From Lentisphaeria bacterium UBA1776 (GTDB taxonomy: Bacteria; Verrucomicrobiota; Lentisphaeria; Victivallales; Victivallaceae), in assembly GCA_002314605.1 (NCBI GenBank), contig DCGO01000036.1, forward strand, positions 6,630 through 13,591: a stretch of DNA of 6,962 nt, in the 5' to 3' direction. Shown here piece by piece: positions 6,557 through 6,962 of the stretch (the stretch's first letter is position 1; every line of letters begins with the position of its first letter). The notes beneath the pieces are model-generated. The model was not told the DNA's origin and did not search any database. It saw only the letters and a program-made list of their open reading frames with translations. The position numbers and the translations under genes are program-made.

Positions 6557-6962
6557 ATGCACGAATTCAGAACCCATACCTGCGGCGAACTGACGAAAGC
6601 CGACGCAGGCAAAACAGTCCGTCTTTCCGGATGGATCCACAGTGTCCGCGACCACGGCGGAGTGATTTTCATTGACCTGCGCGACCATTACGGCAAAACG
6701 CAGATCGTGATCGACCCGCACAAATCTTTCTATCAGGAACTTGACAAGTGGCGCGTGGAAACCGTTGTCTGCTTCACCGGAACGGTGGTGGCAAGAACGG
6801 CGGAAACCGTCAACCCGAAACTTACGACCGGCGAAATCGAAGTCGTTGCGGAAGAAATGAACGTCCTCGGCGAATGCGAGGTCCTTCCATTCCAGATCGC
6901 CAAAGATGAACAGTCGCCCGAGGCGCTGCGTCTGGCCTACCGTTTCCTCGACCTCCGCCGCG
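6557..6962 (+). CDS. aspS: Aspartyl-tRNA synthetase, N-terminal part (cut by window end)
   Basis: The first 135 codons of a class II aspartyl-tRNA synthetase, which charges tRNA-Asp in the cytoplasm; full bacterial proteins are about 590 residues. It opens with FRTHTCGEL, then the OB-fold anticodon-binding domain: LSGWIHSVRDHGGVIFIDLR, followed by the DP of a TQIVIDP strand end. Further on are NPKLTTGEIEV and VLPFQIA. It reaches the family's class II motif 1 region, EALRLAYRFLDLRR, at the right edge. The catalytic domain is outside the window, so whether the enzyme also charges tRNA-Asn cannot be judged. It has its own promoter and ribosome site. Its glycine codons (six GGC, three GGA, no GGG) differ from the operon upstream, where GGG is common. 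Function is unrelated to the oxidoreductase. Confidence 0.96.
   Translation, partial: MHEFRTHTCGELTKADAGKTVRLSGWIHSVRDHGGVIFIDLRDHYGKTQIVIDPHKSFYQELDKWRVETVVCFTGTVVARTAETVNPKLTTGEIEVVAEEMNVLGECEVLPFQIAKDEQSPEALRLAYRFLDLRR

Noticed and set aside
124..6638. Fifteen GGATCC sites, several times more than chance would give
   Set aside because: Many arise from the codon pair GGG-ATC followed by C (Gly-Ile-Leu in membrane helices) or from GAT-CC (Asp-Pro). The spacing is irregular, so codon preference explains them better than a functional repeat.

Overview
The window is a tightly packed, plus-strand operon for a membrane-bound oxidoreductase of the complex I / group 4 [NiFe]-hydrogenase superfamily. 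It is followed after about 105 bases by the 5' part of an unrelated housekeeping gene, aspS. The coding pattern is bacterial: GC-rich, with strong Shine-Dalgarno sequences, ATGA stop/start overlaps and a class II AspRS of bacterial type. The sequence does not fix the phylum. A vague resemblance of the AspRS to those of the Lentisphaerota/PVC group is only an impression.

Layout: positions 1-1193 hold the 3' part of a HyfB-like antiporter-type subunit (its beginning lies off the left edge). Then come a HyfC/NuoH-like subunit (1190-2101), a HyfE subunit with a NuoK-like end (2118-2795), a HyfF-like antiporter-type subunit (2792-4204), a HyfG-like NuoC+NuoD fusion 'large subunit' (4209-5690), and a ferredoxin + NuoB/HyfI fusion 'small subunit' (5705-6451). 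An AT-rich spacer carries a weak hairpin and a good sigma-70-type promoter, which drives aspS (6557 to the right edge, incomplete). No gap in the window exceeds 110 bases, and all real genes lie on the plus strand.

How they fit together: HyfB, C, E and F form the membrane arm. HyfB and HyfF have antiporter-like folds, HyfC is the coupling subunit at the interface, and HyfE brings NuoK-type acidic residues. HyfG and the fused small subunit form the peripheral electron-transfer arm.

The central observation is that the large subunit has lost both CxxC pairs that hold the Ni-Fe centre: SGDS at residues 194-197 and DPSFHN at 456-461. It ends in a NuoD-like tail without a maturation-cleavage extension. 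So this should not be an H2-producing or H2-consuming hydrogenase, despite the 'hydrogenase-4' labels it would receive automatically. It fits the poorly understood Ehr ('energy-converting hydrogenase-related') complexes, regarded as intermediates between group 4 hydrogenases and complex I; their electron donor and acceptor are unknown. Three further oddities stand out: coordinated loss of exactly one of two [4Fe-4S] clusters in the fused ferredoxin domain, replacement of a normally conserved membrane lysine of HyfB by proline, and two cysteines near the emptied active site. What the complex oxidises or reduces cannot be read from this window.
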